Shown here: piece by piece, positions 7,106 through 16,099 of the stretch
Position numbering within the stretch: the first letter of the stretch is position 1
Layout: every line of letters starts with the position of its first letter
NCBI GenBank assembly: GCA_963700475.1
Contig: CAVOXR010000014.1
Coordinates: 240,378-304,377 of the forward strand
Direction of reading: 5' to 3'
Source of the DNA: Prado023 sp963700475
GTDB lineage: Bacteria; Actinomycetota; Actinomycetes; S36-B12; CAIYMF01
DNA length: 64,000 nt
Notes under the pieces: generated by a model
What the model saw: only the letters and a program-made list of their open reading frames with translations
Told to the model about the DNA's origin: nothing
The model's database searches: none
Position numbers and translations under genes: made by a program

Positions 7106-9625
7106 TCAGCTCTCGGCGACCTCGCCGCCGGCGCCGGCCGGCTCGACGGGCGGGGCATCCGGGAGGGTCACCTTGTCCGTGCCGGTGAGGGTGAAGGTCG
7201 CCGAGGGACCACTGCCCTCGACATCGACCACCACGATCTGGCCCGGGCGCAGGTCGCCGAACAGGATCTTCTCGCTCAGGGCGTCCTCGACCTCACGCTG
7301 GATCGTCCGGCGCAGCGGCCGGGCACCCATCGCGGGGTCGTACCCACGCTCGGCGAGCAGCTCCTTGGCGGCCAGCGTGAGCTCGATGCCCATGTCGCGC
7401 TCGCGCAGGCGCTCCTCGAGGTTGTTGGCCATGAGGTCGACGATCTGGATGATCTCGTTCTTGGTGAGCTGGTGGAACACCACGATGTCATCGATGCGGT
7501 TGAGGAACTCGGGACGGAAGTGCGACTTGAGCTCCTGCTGCACCTTGGACTTCATCCGCTCGTAGCCATCGGCGTCGCCGTCCCCGGCGAAGCCGAGCAT
7601 CACGCCCTTGCTGGCATCCCGGCTGCCCAGGTTGGTGGTCATGATGATGACGGTGTTCTTGAAATCGACCACGCGGCCCTGGGCGTCGGTGAGACGACCC
7701 TCTTCCAGGACCTGGAGCAATGAGTTGAAGATGTCGGGGTGCGCCTTCTCGACCTCGTCGAACAGGACCACGGAGAATGGCCGGCGGCGCACCTTCTCGG
7801 TGAGCTGCCCGCCTTCCTCGTAACCGACATAACCGGGGGGGGATCCGAATAGCCGGGAAGCCGTGTGCTTCTCGGAGTACTCGCTCATATCCAGGGCGAT
7901 CAGCGCGTCCTCATCGCCGAACAGGAATTCGGCCAGGGTCTTGCTCAACTCGGTCTTTCCGACCCCTGATGGGCCGGCGAAGATGAATGAGCCACCGGGT
8001 CGCTTGGGGTCCTTGAGACCGGCGCGGGTGCGGCGGATCGCCTGGCTCAGCGAATGGATGGCGTCCTGCTGGCCGATGACGCGCTTGTGCAGCTCGTCCT
8101 CCATGCGCAGCAGGCGCTGGGCGTCGTCCTCCGAGAGGTCGGTGACCGGGATCCCGGTCATGAGGGCCAGGACCTCGGCGACGAGCTTGTCGTCCACCTC
8201 GGCCACGACGTCCATGTCGCCGGCCTTCCACTCCTTCTCGCGCTGAGCCTTCTCGACCTGCAGCTGCTTCTCGCGATCGCGAAGCGAGGCGGCCTTCTCG
8301 AAGTCCTGAGCGTCGATCGCGGACTCCTTCTCCCGCCGCACGTTCGCGATGCGCTCGTCGAACTCGCGCAGGTCCGGCGGGGCGGTCATCCGACGGATGC
8401 GCAGCCGTGAGCCGGCCTCGTCGATGAGGTCGATCGCCTTGTCCGGCAGCTGCCGGTCGGAGACGTAGCGATCCGACAGGCGTGCCGCCGCGGCCAGCGC
8501 ACCGTCCGTGATGGAGACGCGGTGGTGGGCCTCGTAGCGGTCGCGGAGCCCCTTGAGGATCTCGATCGTGTGGGCGACGCTGGGCGCCTGCACCTGGATC
8601 GGCTGGAAGCGTCGCTCGAGGGCGGCGTCCTTCTCGACGTGCTTGCGGTACTCGTCGAGCGTCGTGGCGCCGATCGTCTGCAGCTCGCCGCGGGCCAGCA
8701 TCGGCTTGAGGATGCTGGCGGCGTCGATCGCTCCCTCGGCCGCGCCTGCGCCGACGAGGGTGTGCATCTCGTCGATGAACAGGATGATGTCGCCGCGGGT
8801 CTTGATCTCCTTGAGCACCTTCTTCAGGCGCTCCTCGAAGTCACCGCGGTAGCGCGATCCGGCCACGAGCGCACCCAGGTCGAGGGTGTAGAGGTGCTTG
8901 TCCTTCAGTGTCTCGGGGACCTCGCCGCGGACGATCATCTGGGCCAGGCCCTCGACCACAGCGGTCTTCCCGACACCGGGCTCCCCGATGAGGACCGGGT
9001 TGTTCTTGGTGCGCCGGGACAGCACCTGCATCACCCGCTCGATCTCCTTCTCCCGGCCTATCACGGGATCGAGCTTGTTCTCGCGGGCGTCCTTGGTCAG
9101 GTTCCGCCCGAACTGGTCGAGGACCAGCGACGTGGACGGGGTGCCCTCCTGCGGACCGGTGCCCGACCCGGAGGCCGGCTCCTTGCCCTGGAAGCCCGAG
9201 AGCAGCTGGATGACCGTCTGGCGGACCTTGTTGAGGTCGGCCCCGAGCTTGACCAGCACCTGGGCGGCCACGCCCTCGCCCTCCCGGATGAGGCCCAGGA
9301 GGATGTGCTCGGTGCCGATGTAGTTGTGCCCGAGCTGCAGCGCCTCGCGCAGGGACAGCTCGAGGACCTTCTTCGCCCGCGGGGTGAAGGGGATGTGCCC
9401 GCTGGGTGCCTGCTGGCCCTGGCCGATGATCTCCTCGACCTGCTGGCGCACGGATTCCAGGGAGATGCCCATGCTCTCGAGGGCCTTGGCGGCAACGCCC
9501 TCGCCCTCGTGGATCAGGCCGAGCAGGATGTGCTCGGTGCCGATGTAGTTGTGGTTGAGCATCCGCGCTTCCTCCTGCGCGAGCACCACAACGCGACGAG
9601 CGCGGTCAGTGAACCTTTCGAACAT
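7106..9625 (-). CDS. clpC: ATP-dependent Clp protease ATP-binding subunit ClpC
   Basis: ClpC is the AAA+ unfoldase that feeds substrates to ClpP and is essential in many actinobacteria. The 839-residue product shows two Clp-N repeats (1-150, each with NYIGTEHILLGLI), AAA-1 with Walker A GEPGVGKT and Walker B ILFIDE, a UVR/middle domain (REKESAIDAQDFEKAASLRDREK), AAA-2 with Walker A GPSGVGKT, and a C-terminal D2-small domain ending in an acidic tail. The ATG at 9625 begins the canonical MFERFTDRARR and has GGAG 9 bases upstream. Longer in-frame codons to 9703 are not needed. A TACAGT box (complement of 9677-9682) is the likely -10. Confidence 0.97.
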   Translation of the reverse strand: MFERFTDRARRVVVLAQEEARMLNHNYIGTEHILLGLIHEGEGVAAKALESMGISLESVRQQVEEIIGQGQQAPSGHIPFTPRAKKVLELSLREALQLGHNYIGTEHILLGLIREGEGVAAQVLVKLGADLNKVRQTVIQLLSGFQGKEPASGSGTGPQEGTPSTSLVLDQFGRNLTKDARENKLDPVIGREKEIERVMQVLSRRTKNNPVLIGEPGVGKTAVVEGLAQMIVRGEVPETLKDKHLYTLDLGALVAGSRYRGDFEERLKKVLKEIKTRGDIILFIDEMHTLVGAGAAEGAIDAASILKPMLARGELQTIGATTLDEYRKHVEKDAALERRFQPIQVQAPSVAHTIEILKGLRDRYEAHHRVSITDGALAAAARLSDRYVSDRQLPDKAIDLIDEAGSRLRIRRMTAPPDLREFDERIANVRREKESAIDAQDFEKAASLRDREKQLQVEKAQREKEWKAGDMDVVAEVDDKLVAEVLALMTGIPVTDLSEDDAQRLLRMEDELHKRVIGQQDAIHSLSQAIRRTRAGLKDPKRPGGSFIFAGPSGVGKTELSKTLAEFLFGDEDALIALDMSEYSEKHTASRLFGSPPGYVGYEEGGQLTEKVRRRPFSVVLFDEVEKAHPDIFNSLLQVLEEGRLTDAQGRVVDFKNTVIIMTTNLGSRDASKGVMLGFAGDGDADGYERMKSKVQQELKSHFRPEFLNRIDDIVVFHQLTKNEIIQIVDLMANNLEERLRERDMGIELTLAAKELLAERGYDPAMGARPLRRTIQREVEDALSEKILFGDLRPGQIVVVDVEGSGPSATFTLTGTDKVTLPDAPPVEPAGAGGEVAES

Positions 9626-9846
9626 GGGGCTCCACTCCGTTCGTGCTTCCCTCCCGCTCGCACGGGATGGAACGAAACTGTAGCCGCAACCCCCGACACG
9701 CACACGGCACCACGGCCCTGAGCACCCGGTGGGAGCAGCCTCTCACCGAGGAAACAGCGACCGGGCCGGACGCGATACCCGCGCGCGCTATGCCCTCGGC
9801 GAACGCAGCCAGGTGGATCCTGGGCGCCGCCGACTCGGCCCGACGG

Positions 9847-10173
9847 CTAGTGGGCGGCCTCGTAGCGAGCCCGGAGGTCGGCCGAGATGCGACCGCGCGT
9901 GGACACGGGGATGCCGTTCTCGGCTGCCCAACGACGGATGTCGGCGGTGTCCTCGGACCGCCGTGCGGGCCGACGACGGGTCTCGGCCGCAGCGGGGTTG
10001 CTCACGCGGCGACCGGCGCCGATCCACGGGGCGAAGGCCTCGCGCAGCTTGTCGGCATTCTTCTCGGAAAGGTCGATCTCATAGGACTTCCCATCCAGGG
10101 AGAACAGCACGGTCTCAGCGCCGGGGGTGCCGTCAATATCGTCCTCAAGAAGGACCTGAACCTTGCGCGCCAT
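9847..10173 (-). CDS. lsr2: Nucleoid-associated protein Lsr2
   Basis: Lsr2 is the actinobacterial H-NS-like silencer: it coats AT-rich DNA and represses acquired genes. The 108-residue product has the N-terminal dimerisation beta-sheet (1-60, MARKVQVLLEDDIDG) and the C-terminal DNA-binding domain with the AT-hook-like R93-G94-R95 in a STRGRISADL context. The ATG at 10173 has AGGAG at normal spacing. A TATGCT box (complement of 10215-10220) lies about 42 bases upstream, so lsr2 has a leader. It is divergent from ppc across a 320-bp region that is less GC-rich than its neighbours, which would fit autoregulation. Confidence 0.96.
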   Translation of the reverse strand: MARKVQVLLEDDIDGTPGAETVLFSLDGKSYEIDLSEKNADKLREAFAPWIGAGRRVSNPAAAETRRRPARRSEDTADIRRWAAENGIPVSTRGRISADLRARYEAAH

Positions 10174-10493
10174 TTCGTGCTCCTGAATTCGACGTCGGAA
10201 AATGACCGGATCCCAGCATAGGTCAGATCGCCCCGCATTGGAATCCGGGGACGACACCGGAATGAAACTGACCGACAATCGAGGTGCCCTGCGGCAATAC
10301 GGCCCGGCACGACTCCAATCTGGGAATCCCGTGCGCGAGAACCGCGAGGGCAACCTGCAGATTCGCCTCCGGGCGACATCCGCCCGAGGTCGCGCGGTGC
10401 GCCCGGTGCGGCGGTCCCCGAGGCTCGGTCGGCGTCCGGGCTCGGATCGCGAGCCGGTGCGCGGCGCCCGGGTCCTCATTACGCTGGGTTCCC
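10174..10493. promoter_or_regulatory. Divergent lsr2/ppc intergenic region
   Basis: This 320-bp spacer has no credible gene. The left end holds the lsr2 ribosome site and its TATGCT -10 (complement of 10215-10220). The right end holds TACGCT (10480-10485), ending 8 bases before the ppc ATG, consistent with leaderless ppc mRNA. The middle contains similar short blocks in opposite orientation (ttggaatcc near 10238 and the gactccaatc/gggaatccc stretch near 10312) and is richer in A and T than flanking genes. I see no terminator. Confidence 0.55.
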
Positions 10494-13226
10494 ATGAGCC
10501 CCCTGGCCGCGCTGACGTCCGCGCCCGAACTGCGTGACGACATCCGCCGCCTCGGCGACCTGCTCGGCGAGGCACTGATCCGCCAGGAGGGAGAGGCGAC
10601 CTACGAGACCGTCGAGCGCATCAGGGCCCTGTCGCGCGACGACCCCGACGCAGCCGCCGCACTGATCGACGAGCTGCCCCTGGCCGAGGCGACCACCCTG
10701 GCCCGGGCGTTCTCGCTGTACTTCCACCTGGCCAACATCGCCGAACAGGTTCATCGGTCGCGGGCGCAGACCGCGGCACGCGCCAGCACCGGTGGCCCCC
10801 TGGCCGAGGCCGGGGTGGCGATCCGTGCCGCCCTGCAGGCCGGTGAGGTGACCGCCGCAGAGGTCGCCGACGGGTTCGCCCGGATCAACGCGCGCCCGGT
10901 GTTCACCGCCCACCCGACCGAGGCGTCCCGCCGATCGGTGCTGGTCAAGCTGCGGCGCATCGCCGAGCTCCTCGATGAGCCGCGCACCGACCGCACCGAC
11001 CGAGCGATCGCCGAAGCGATCGACCTCCTGTGGCAGACCGACGAGCTGCGCCTGGGCCAGCCCGAGGTGACCGACGAGGCGCGCAACGCCCTGTTCTACC
11101 TCGACGACCTGGCGGCGGGGGCCGCCGGTGACGTCGTCGGCGAGTTCGCCGCCGCCGCACGGGCCAGCGGGCTGGACGTACCCCCAGGTCGTCCCGTGCT
11201 CACTTTCGGGTCCTGGATCGGAGGCGACCGCGACGGCAACCCTTTCGTGACACCGGCTGTCACCGCCCGGGTCCTGGCCATCCAGCACGACCATGCGGTC
11301 CGCGACCTGTTGCCACACATCGAGGACCTCAGCGCCCGGCTCTCCGTCTCGGAGCGGATCGCGCCGGTCGCAGCCGAGTTCGCCGAGTCGCTGGCCGCCG
11401 ACCTGGCTGCCCTGCCCGACCTGGACCCACGCTTCGCCAGGCTCAACGCCGAGGAGCCCTACCGCCTCAAGCTCACCTGCATCCACGCGAAGCTGCGCAA
11501 CACGCGCGCCCGGCAGGCGGAGGGCCGGCCCCACGAGCCGGGACGGGACTACCGGACCACATCCGAGCTGCTGGCCGACCTGGAGCTGATCCGGTCGTCC
11601 CTGGCCGCCAACCGCGGCGGCCTCATCGCCGCCGGATCAGTGGCGCAGACGATGCGGGTCGTGGCTGTGTTCGGGCTCTCGCTGGCGACCCTGGACATCC
11701 GCGAGCACTCGAATGCCCACCACCACGCCGTCGGCCAGCTGCTCGACCGGCTCGGCGAGCTCGACACCCCGTACGCCCAGCTCACCGCCGAGCAGCGCTT
11801 CACGGTCCTGGCTTCCGAGCTGTCGGGCAAGCGTCCGCTGGCTCCCGCACCGCCGCCCCTGGACCCCGCCGGGCTGACGACCTACGAGACGTTCGTCGAG
11901 ATCGGCCGGGCGCTGGACCGGTACGGCCCGGAGACGTGCCAGTCGTACATCATCTCGATGACCAAGTCGGCTGCGGACGTGCTGGCTGCCGTGGTTCTGG
12001 CGCGCGAGGCGGGGCTGGTGGACCTCCCCGCAGGAGTCGCCCGGATCGGCTTCGTCCCCCTGCTCGAGACGGTCGCCGAGCTCAAGGCGGCCGGCACGCT
12101 CGTGGGCCAGCTCCTCGACGATCCGGGGTTCCGGGAGCTGGTGCGCCTGCGGGGGGACACCCTCGAGGTGATGCTCGGCTACTCGGACTCCAACAAGGAC
12201 GCCGGGGTCACGACCTCGCAGTGGCAGATCCACCTGGCCCAGCGCCGGCTTCGCGACGTGTGCCTCGCGCACGGCGTCGTCCTGCGGCTGTTCCACGGAC
12301 GTGGCGGCACCGTGGGCCGTGGCGGCGGTCCCACCTACGAGGCCATCCTGTCCCAGCCATGGGGCGTGCTCGACGGGCAGATCAAGGTCACCGAGCAGGG
12401 CGAGGTCATCTCCGACAAGTACCTCCTCCCGAACCTGGCCCGGGAGAACCTCGGCCAGACCCTGGCCGCCACCCTTCGGGGCACCGTCCTGCACCGGGCG
12501 TCGCTGATCGATGCGACGACCCTGGCCGCCTGGGACGACCTCATGGACCTGATGTCGCAGGCCGCCTTCAGCGCCTACCGCGCGCTCGTCGACGACGCCG
12601 ATCTGCCCGCCTACTTCTCCTACGCCACACCCGTGGAGCAGCTCGGCGACCTGAACCTGGGATCCCGCCCGGCGCGCCGACCCACCACGGCGGGCGGGCT
12701 CGACGGGCTGCGCGCCATCCCGTGGGTGTTCGGCTGGACGCAGGCCCGCCAGATCGTCCCCGGCTGGTTCGGTGTGGGGTCGGGCCTGGCGGCGGCCCGC
12801 GCTGCGGGGCACGCCGACACCATTGCGCAGATGGCGCAGGGGTGGCCCTTCTTCGCCAACTTCCTGTCCAACATCGCGATGACCGCCGCGAAGGCCGACC
12901 TCGCGGTCGCCGACCGGTACGTCCAGCGGCTGGTCCCCGAGCACCTGCAGCGGTTCGCGACCTCCATCCGCGCCGAGCACGCTCTGACGGTCGCCGAGCT
13001 GCAGCAGGCCATGGGCACCGAGTCGCTGCTGGGCAACCAGCCGGGGCTGGCCCAGACGTTGATGGTCCGCGACGCCTACCTGCGACCGCTGCACCTGTTG
13101 CAGGTCTCCCTGCTGGCCCGGGTGCGCTGGCACGAGGGCGAGGGCACGGCGGTCGAGCCGCAGCTGCGCCGGGCCCTGCTGCTGACCGTCAACGGCATCG
13201 CGACGGGCCTTCGCAACACGGGCTGA
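10494..13226 (+). CDS. ppc: Phosphoenolpyruvate carboxylase
   Basis: Carboxylates phosphoenolpyruvate with bicarbonate to oxaloacetate, refilling the TCA cycle. The 910-residue length is typical. Visible motifs are the catalytic histidine H140 in VFTAHPTEASRRS, the GSWIGGDRDGNP motif, GYSDSNKDAG, the LFHGRGGTVGRGGGP loop, and the C-terminal GLRNTG (consensus QNTG). The frame is open to 10284, but the ATG at 10494 is chosen because the TACGCT box at 10480-10485 ends 8 bases before it and protein similarity begins there. Gene order in relatives often puts lysS or panD here; ppc occupies that place. Confidence 0.96.
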   Translation: MSPLAALTSAPELRDDIRRLGDLLGEALIRQEGEATYETVERIRALSRDDPDAAAALIDELPLAEATTLARAFSLYFHLANIAEQVHRSRAQTAARASTGGPLAEAGVAIRAALQAGEVTAAEVADGFARINARPVFTAHPTEASRRSVLVKLRRIAELLDEPRTDRTDRAIAEAIDLLWQTDELRLGQPEVTDEARNALFYLDDLAAGAAGDVVGEFAAAARASGLDVPPGRPVLTFGSWIGGDRDGNPFVTPAVTARVLAIQHDHAVRDLLPHIEDLSARLSVSERIAPVAAEFAESLAADLAALPDLDPRFARLNAEEPYRLKLTCIHAKLRNTRARQAEGRPHEPGRDYRTTSELLADLELIRSSLAANRGGLIAAGSVAQTMRVVAVFGLSLATLDIREHSNAHHHAVGQLLDRLGELDTPYAQLTAEQRFTVLASELSGKRPLAPAPPPLDPAGLTTYETFVEIGRALDRYGPETCQSYIISMTKSAADVLAAVVLAREAGLVDLPAGVARIGFVPLLETVAELKAAGTLVGQLLDDPGFRELVRLRGDTLEVMLGYSDSNKDAGVTTSQWQIHLAQRRLRDVCLAHGVVLRLFHGRGGTVGRGGGPTYEAILSQPWGVLDGQIKVTEQGEVISDKYLLPNLARENLGQTLAATLRGTVLHRASLIDATTLAAWDDLMDLMSQAAFSAYRALVDDADLPAYFSYATPVEQLGDLNLGSRPARRPTTAGGLDGLRAIPWVFGWTQARQIVPGWFGVGSGLAAARAAGHADTIAQMAQGWPFFANFLSNIAMTAAKADLAVADRYVQRLVPEHLQRFATSIRAEHALTVAELQQAMGTESLLGNQPGLAQTLMVRDAYLRPLHLLQVSLLARVRWHEGEGTAVEPQLRRALLLTVNGIATGLRNTG

Positions 13227-13316
13227 CCCGCTTCGGGGCCAGGAGATCCAGCGCCCGCCCGGCGGTTCCGCGCACACCCCGTCAGGGCGGGTCGGGGCAA
13301 CCCGGGGCACGCCTGG

Positions 13317-13814
13317 TCAGAGGATGTGCAGCATCCGGTGGTTGCCCAGGGTGTTGGGCTTCACCCGCTCGAGGTCCAGCAGCTCGGCAACGCCCTCGTC
13401 GTAGGACTGCAGCAGCTGCGCGTACACCTCGGGGGTCACGGGGGCACCCTCGATCTCGACGAAGCCAGCCCCCGTGAAGAACTCGGTCTCGAAGGTGAGG
13501 CAGAAGACCCGTGCGACGCCAAGGGCCCGGGCGCGGTCCAGCAGCGCCTCGACGAGGGTCCTCCCGATCCCCGAGCCGGTCAGGGCGGGGTCGACGGCCA
13601 AGGTGCGCAGCTCGCCGAGGTCCTCCCAGATGACGTGCATCGCCCCGCAGCCGACGACCTGCCCGTCGAGCTCAGCGACGAGGAAGTCCGGGACGTCCTC
13701 GAAGAGCGTGACGGTCGCCTTCGACAGGAGGATCCGGCGCTGGGAGTACAGGTCGACCAGCTCCCGGATGCGCCGCACATCCGAGGTGCGGGCCGGGCGG
13801 ATGAGGACGTCCAT
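13317..13814 (-). CDS. argA: L-glutamate N-acetyltransferase, ArgA type (GNAT)
   Basis: A 165-residue GNAT-fold enzyme closely resembling M. tuberculosis Rv2747, which acetylates glutamate (and glutamine) at the first step of arginine synthesis. Visible signatures are IRPARTSDVRRI at the N-terminus, LLSKATVTLFEDV, VVGCGAMHVIWEDLGELRTLAVDP, the acetyl-CoA loop TGSGIG, VFCLTFETEFF, and the closing VKPNTLGNHRMLHIL. The ATG at 13814 is set by a TAGGGT box ending 7 bases upstream (leaderless). It stands alone on the minus strand, convergent with ppc, and not in an arginine operon. The assignment rests on recall of the Rv2747 sequence. Confidence 0.85.
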   Translation of the reverse strand: MDVLIRPARTSDVRRIRELVDLYSQRRILLSKATVTLFEDVPDFLVAELDGQVVGCGAMHVIWEDLGELRTLAVDPALTGSGIGRTLVEALLDRARALGVARVFCLTFETEFFTGAGFVEIEGAPVTPEVYAQLLQSYDEGVAELLDLERVKPNTLGNHRMLHIL

Positions 13815-13902
13815 GGTCGCAACCCTAGAGCCGAGGACCCCGACCGCCGCACCCGAGACGCCGACCACAGTCGGGAGCACACGTCATCCGCCCAGCCAGC
13901 CG

Positions 13903-14349
13903 TCAGGCGGGCCGGCAGGGCATGTACACGAGGGTCCGGGGCTCGGCGACCTCAGGACCGTCGAGGTAGGACTCCCAGGGGGGGCCTGTCGCCGTCCAAC
14001 GGTTGGCGGCAAGCCATTCCTGACCCTTGCGAACCTCCCCCTCGATGTCGTCGTAGGGGCCGCGGTGCAGGACCACGAGCGCAGGTCCTCCCGGCAGCTC
14101 CCCGGCCTCGACCCGTCCGGTCGGCACGACCGACCCCTTGGTCGGGAAGCCGGCCTCGACATCGAACCCGCGGTCGCTCATGCCGAACCGGGCGAAGGGC
14201 GGTCCAACGACCTCCATGCGCTGCTCAGCCAGGACGTCGATCACCTCCCCGTAGGCGCGGGCCAGGAAGGCAGGGATGCCGTCGACTGCCACATGGGCGC
14301 GGATCACCGCTGCTGGCTGCGCCGCGAGCCGTTCGATGTGGCACTCCAT
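13903..14349 (-). CDS. GyrI-like effector-binding domain protein
   Basis: A 148-residue protein consisting only of a GyrI/AraC effector-binding (SRPBCC-related) fold. Recognisable parts are ARAYGEVIDVLAEQ, VVGPPFARFGMSDRGFDVEAGFPT, ALVVLHRGPYDDIEGEVRKGQEWLAAN and WESYLDGPEVAEPRTLVYMPC. Stand-alone members bind small hydrophobic or cationic compounds; some hydrolyse xenobiotics or protect gyrase. The ATG at 14349 is the first start that fits the domain. No good ribosome site or TANNNT box sits ahead of it, so this start is less certain than others. It diverges from the HAD gene across 76 bp. Confidence 0.75.
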   Translation of the reverse strand: MECHIERLAAQPAAVIRAHVAVDGIPAFLARAYGEVIDVLAEQRMEVVGPPFARFGMSDRGFDVEAGFPTKGSVVPTGRVEAGELPGGPALVVLHRGPYDDIEGEVRKGQEWLAANRWTATGPPWESYLDGPEVAEPRTLVYMPCRPA

Positions 14350-14425
14350 GCACCCCAGCCTGCCAATACCCGGACCGCCGAGTCGACCCCGGAGACGACC
14401 GGCCCCGCACCTAGACTCGACCACC

Positions 14426-15151
14426 ATGGACGCCCACCCCTCACCGCCGGGCGGGCACCCGATCCGCGGTGTGATCTTCGACCTGCACGCGACGCTCGTG
14501 CACGCCGGCGAACCGGCCGGCTGGCTGGCCGCCGCGCTCGCGCTCCTGGAGCAGGATCCGACCCTGGGCGGGCGCTTCGACCCGGCCGAGTCGGCACCGG
14601 AGGTGCTGCCGGACGTGGCCGACCTGGCTCCCTGGGCCGAGCACATCTGGGACCATGCGCGTGAGGTCGACCCGCACAGCGAGCGGGACCTCTCCCCGGC
14701 GTTGCACCGCCAGGTGTACGACCGGATGCTCGAGTGGATCGGGATCATCCCGCCGGCGCTCGGGGACGCCCTGTACACCACGATGCTCGACCAGTGGGTG
14801 GCCTACCTCGAGGCGCCCGCAGTGCTCACATCCCTGCGCGAGCGCGGGGTGGCGACCGCGATCCTGTCCAACGTGGGCATGGATCCCCGACCAGTCCTGG
14901 AGCGCACCGGGCTCGCCGGCCTCTACGACGCCGAGGTCTTCTCGTTCGAGGTCGGAGTGGTCAAGCCCGACCCGGCCATCTTCGCGATCGCTGCCGGACG
15001 GCTGGGCCTGCCCGCCCACGAGCTGCTCATGGTGGGGGACACCGTGGACGACGACGGGGCTGCGGCCCACCTCGGCATGCGCACGCTGATCCTCCCGCGG
15101 ACGCGGGGAGCCACGCACGGACTGGAGCAGGTGCTCCGATTGGTGGGGTGA
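14426..15151 (+). CDS. HAD-superfamily hydrolase, dehalogenase-like subfamily
   Basis: A 241-residue HAD protein: motif I GVIFDLHATLVH (nucleophile Asp kept), motif II ILSNVG, motif III lysine in VVKPDPAIF, motif IV MVGDTVDDDG. The usual DxDxT second aspartate, the general acid/base of phosphatases, is replaced by histidine, giving DLHATL, closer to the DxYGTL form of haloacid dehalogenases. So it may not be an ordinary phosphatase. The ATG at 14426 has TAGACT (14412-14417) ending 8 bases upstream (leaderless). The stop is one base from the start of the potassium-channel gene, implying translational coupling. Confidence 0.82.
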   Translation: MDAHPSPPGGHPIRGVIFDLHATLVHAGEPAGWLAAALALLEQDPTLGGRFDPAESAPEVLPDVADLAPWAEHIWDHAREVDPHSERDLSPALHRQVYDRMLEWIGIIPPALGDALYTTMLDQWVAYLEAPAVLTSLRERGVATAILSNVGMDPRPVLERTGLAGLYDAEVFSFEVGVVKPDPAIFAIAAGRLGLPAHELLMVGDTVDDDGAAAHLGMRTLILPRTRGATHGLEQVLRLVG

Positions 15152-15152
15152 C

Positions 15153-15830
15153 ATGACAGACCCGAAGTCAGACCCGACGGCGGACGAGGCGACGGCGCCC
15201 GAGACCGAGGCGCACCGTTACGACCGCTGGGTCGCCCGGACCGGGCCGTGGCTGGACCGCCTCGCCCTGGTGTTCCTCGTCACGTTCCTGATCCAGTGGC
15301 TCTACCTCAACCCACCCTCGTGGGTGACCAACATCCTCGAGGCGATCCAGTTCCTCGTGTGGGCGGCCTTCGCGATCGACTACGTCAAGCGACTGACCCT
15401 CGTGGACGACAAGTCGGACTTCATCCGCCACCACAAGGCCGACCTCCTGATGGTGCTCGTCCCGATGCTGCGCATGCTGCGCGTCGCCCTGTTGCTGCGC
15501 AAGTCCCTGCGGACCATCTCCACGGAGCGGATCGCGAGCTCCTTGTTCACGATCGTGGCACTCGTCGTGGTGACGGCGGCTGTCCTCCAATGGAACATCG
15601 AGCGGCAGACCCCCGGAGCCAACATCCAGACATTCGGCGAGTCGCTGTGGTGGGCCGTGGTGACCACCACGACCGTCGGCTACGGCGACTTCTACCCCGT
15701 GAACACCACCGGCCGCATCGTGGGCGGTGCACTCATGATCGTGGGCATCGGCCTCATCGGCACCGTGTCGGCGACCATCGCGAACTGGTTCCTCTCCCGC
15801 AAGGTCGAGCCCACCTCCGGGTGGCGCTGA
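15153..15830 (+). CDS. Voltage-gated-type potassium channel subunit (C-terminus possibly frameshifted)
   Basis: A 225-residue membrane protein with a six-helix Kv-like layout: hydrophobic segments near 31-50, 60-78, 95-115, 130-148, a pore helix, and a final helix near 190-215. The pore carries the potassium selectivity filter in TTTTVGYGDFYPVN. The segment LRMLRVALLLRKSLR is a partial S4-like arginine helix. The frame closes at a TGA (15828-15830), but the next frame, entered at a GTG overlapping that stop, encodes a good coiled-coil tail ending at 15991. Either the channel is frameshifted or the tail is a separate coupled small protein. Confidence 0.88.
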   Translation: MTDPKSDPTADEATAPETEAHRYDRWVARTGPWLDRLALVFLVTFLIQWLYLNPPSWVTNILEAIQFLVWAAFAIDYVKRLTLVDDKSDFIRHHKADLLMVLVPMLRMLRVALLLRKSLRTISTERIASSLFTIVALVVVTAAVLQWNIERQTPGANIQTFGESLWWAVVTTTTVGYGDFYPVNTTGRIVGGALMIVGIGLIGTVSATIANWFLSRKVEPTSGWR

Positions 15831-15991
15831 GGGATCCGCCAGCGATACGCCCGGAGCCGACGTCTCACGCGGGCGCTACCAGCGACGAGGTCCGGCTCAT
15901 CCTCGAGCGCCTCGATGCACTGGCCGCCGAGCAGGCATCGCTGCGCGCGCTGCTGGAGTCCGGCGCGGCGGGGCCGACCGGGCCGGCCTGA
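15821..15991 (+). CDS. Coiled-coil segment overlapping the channel gene's stop: displaced C-terminus or small coupled protein
   Basis: From a GTG at 15821, overlapping the channel's TGA, 56 codons read in another frame and include SDEVRLILERLDALAAEQAS followed by LRALLES, a heptad-patterned amphipathic helix. Such tails are normal at the cytoplasmic end of tetrameric channels. The span from the channel start to this stop is 839 bases (3n+2), so one small indel would join them. Whether this is a sequencing indel, a real truncation or a designed overlap cannot be decided from sequence alone. Confidence 0.45.
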   Translation: MALRDPPAIRPEPTSHAGATSDEVRLILERLDALAAEQASLRALLESGAAGPTGPA

Positions 15992-16099
15992 CAGCGGGGC
16001 TTACACGATCCGAACCTCTCCGGCATGCGCGGTGCACCTCGACGCGACAGTGTCGGTCTCATGGCCGGTGTCCCGCCGGCCGCAGGTTGGAGGCACCTC

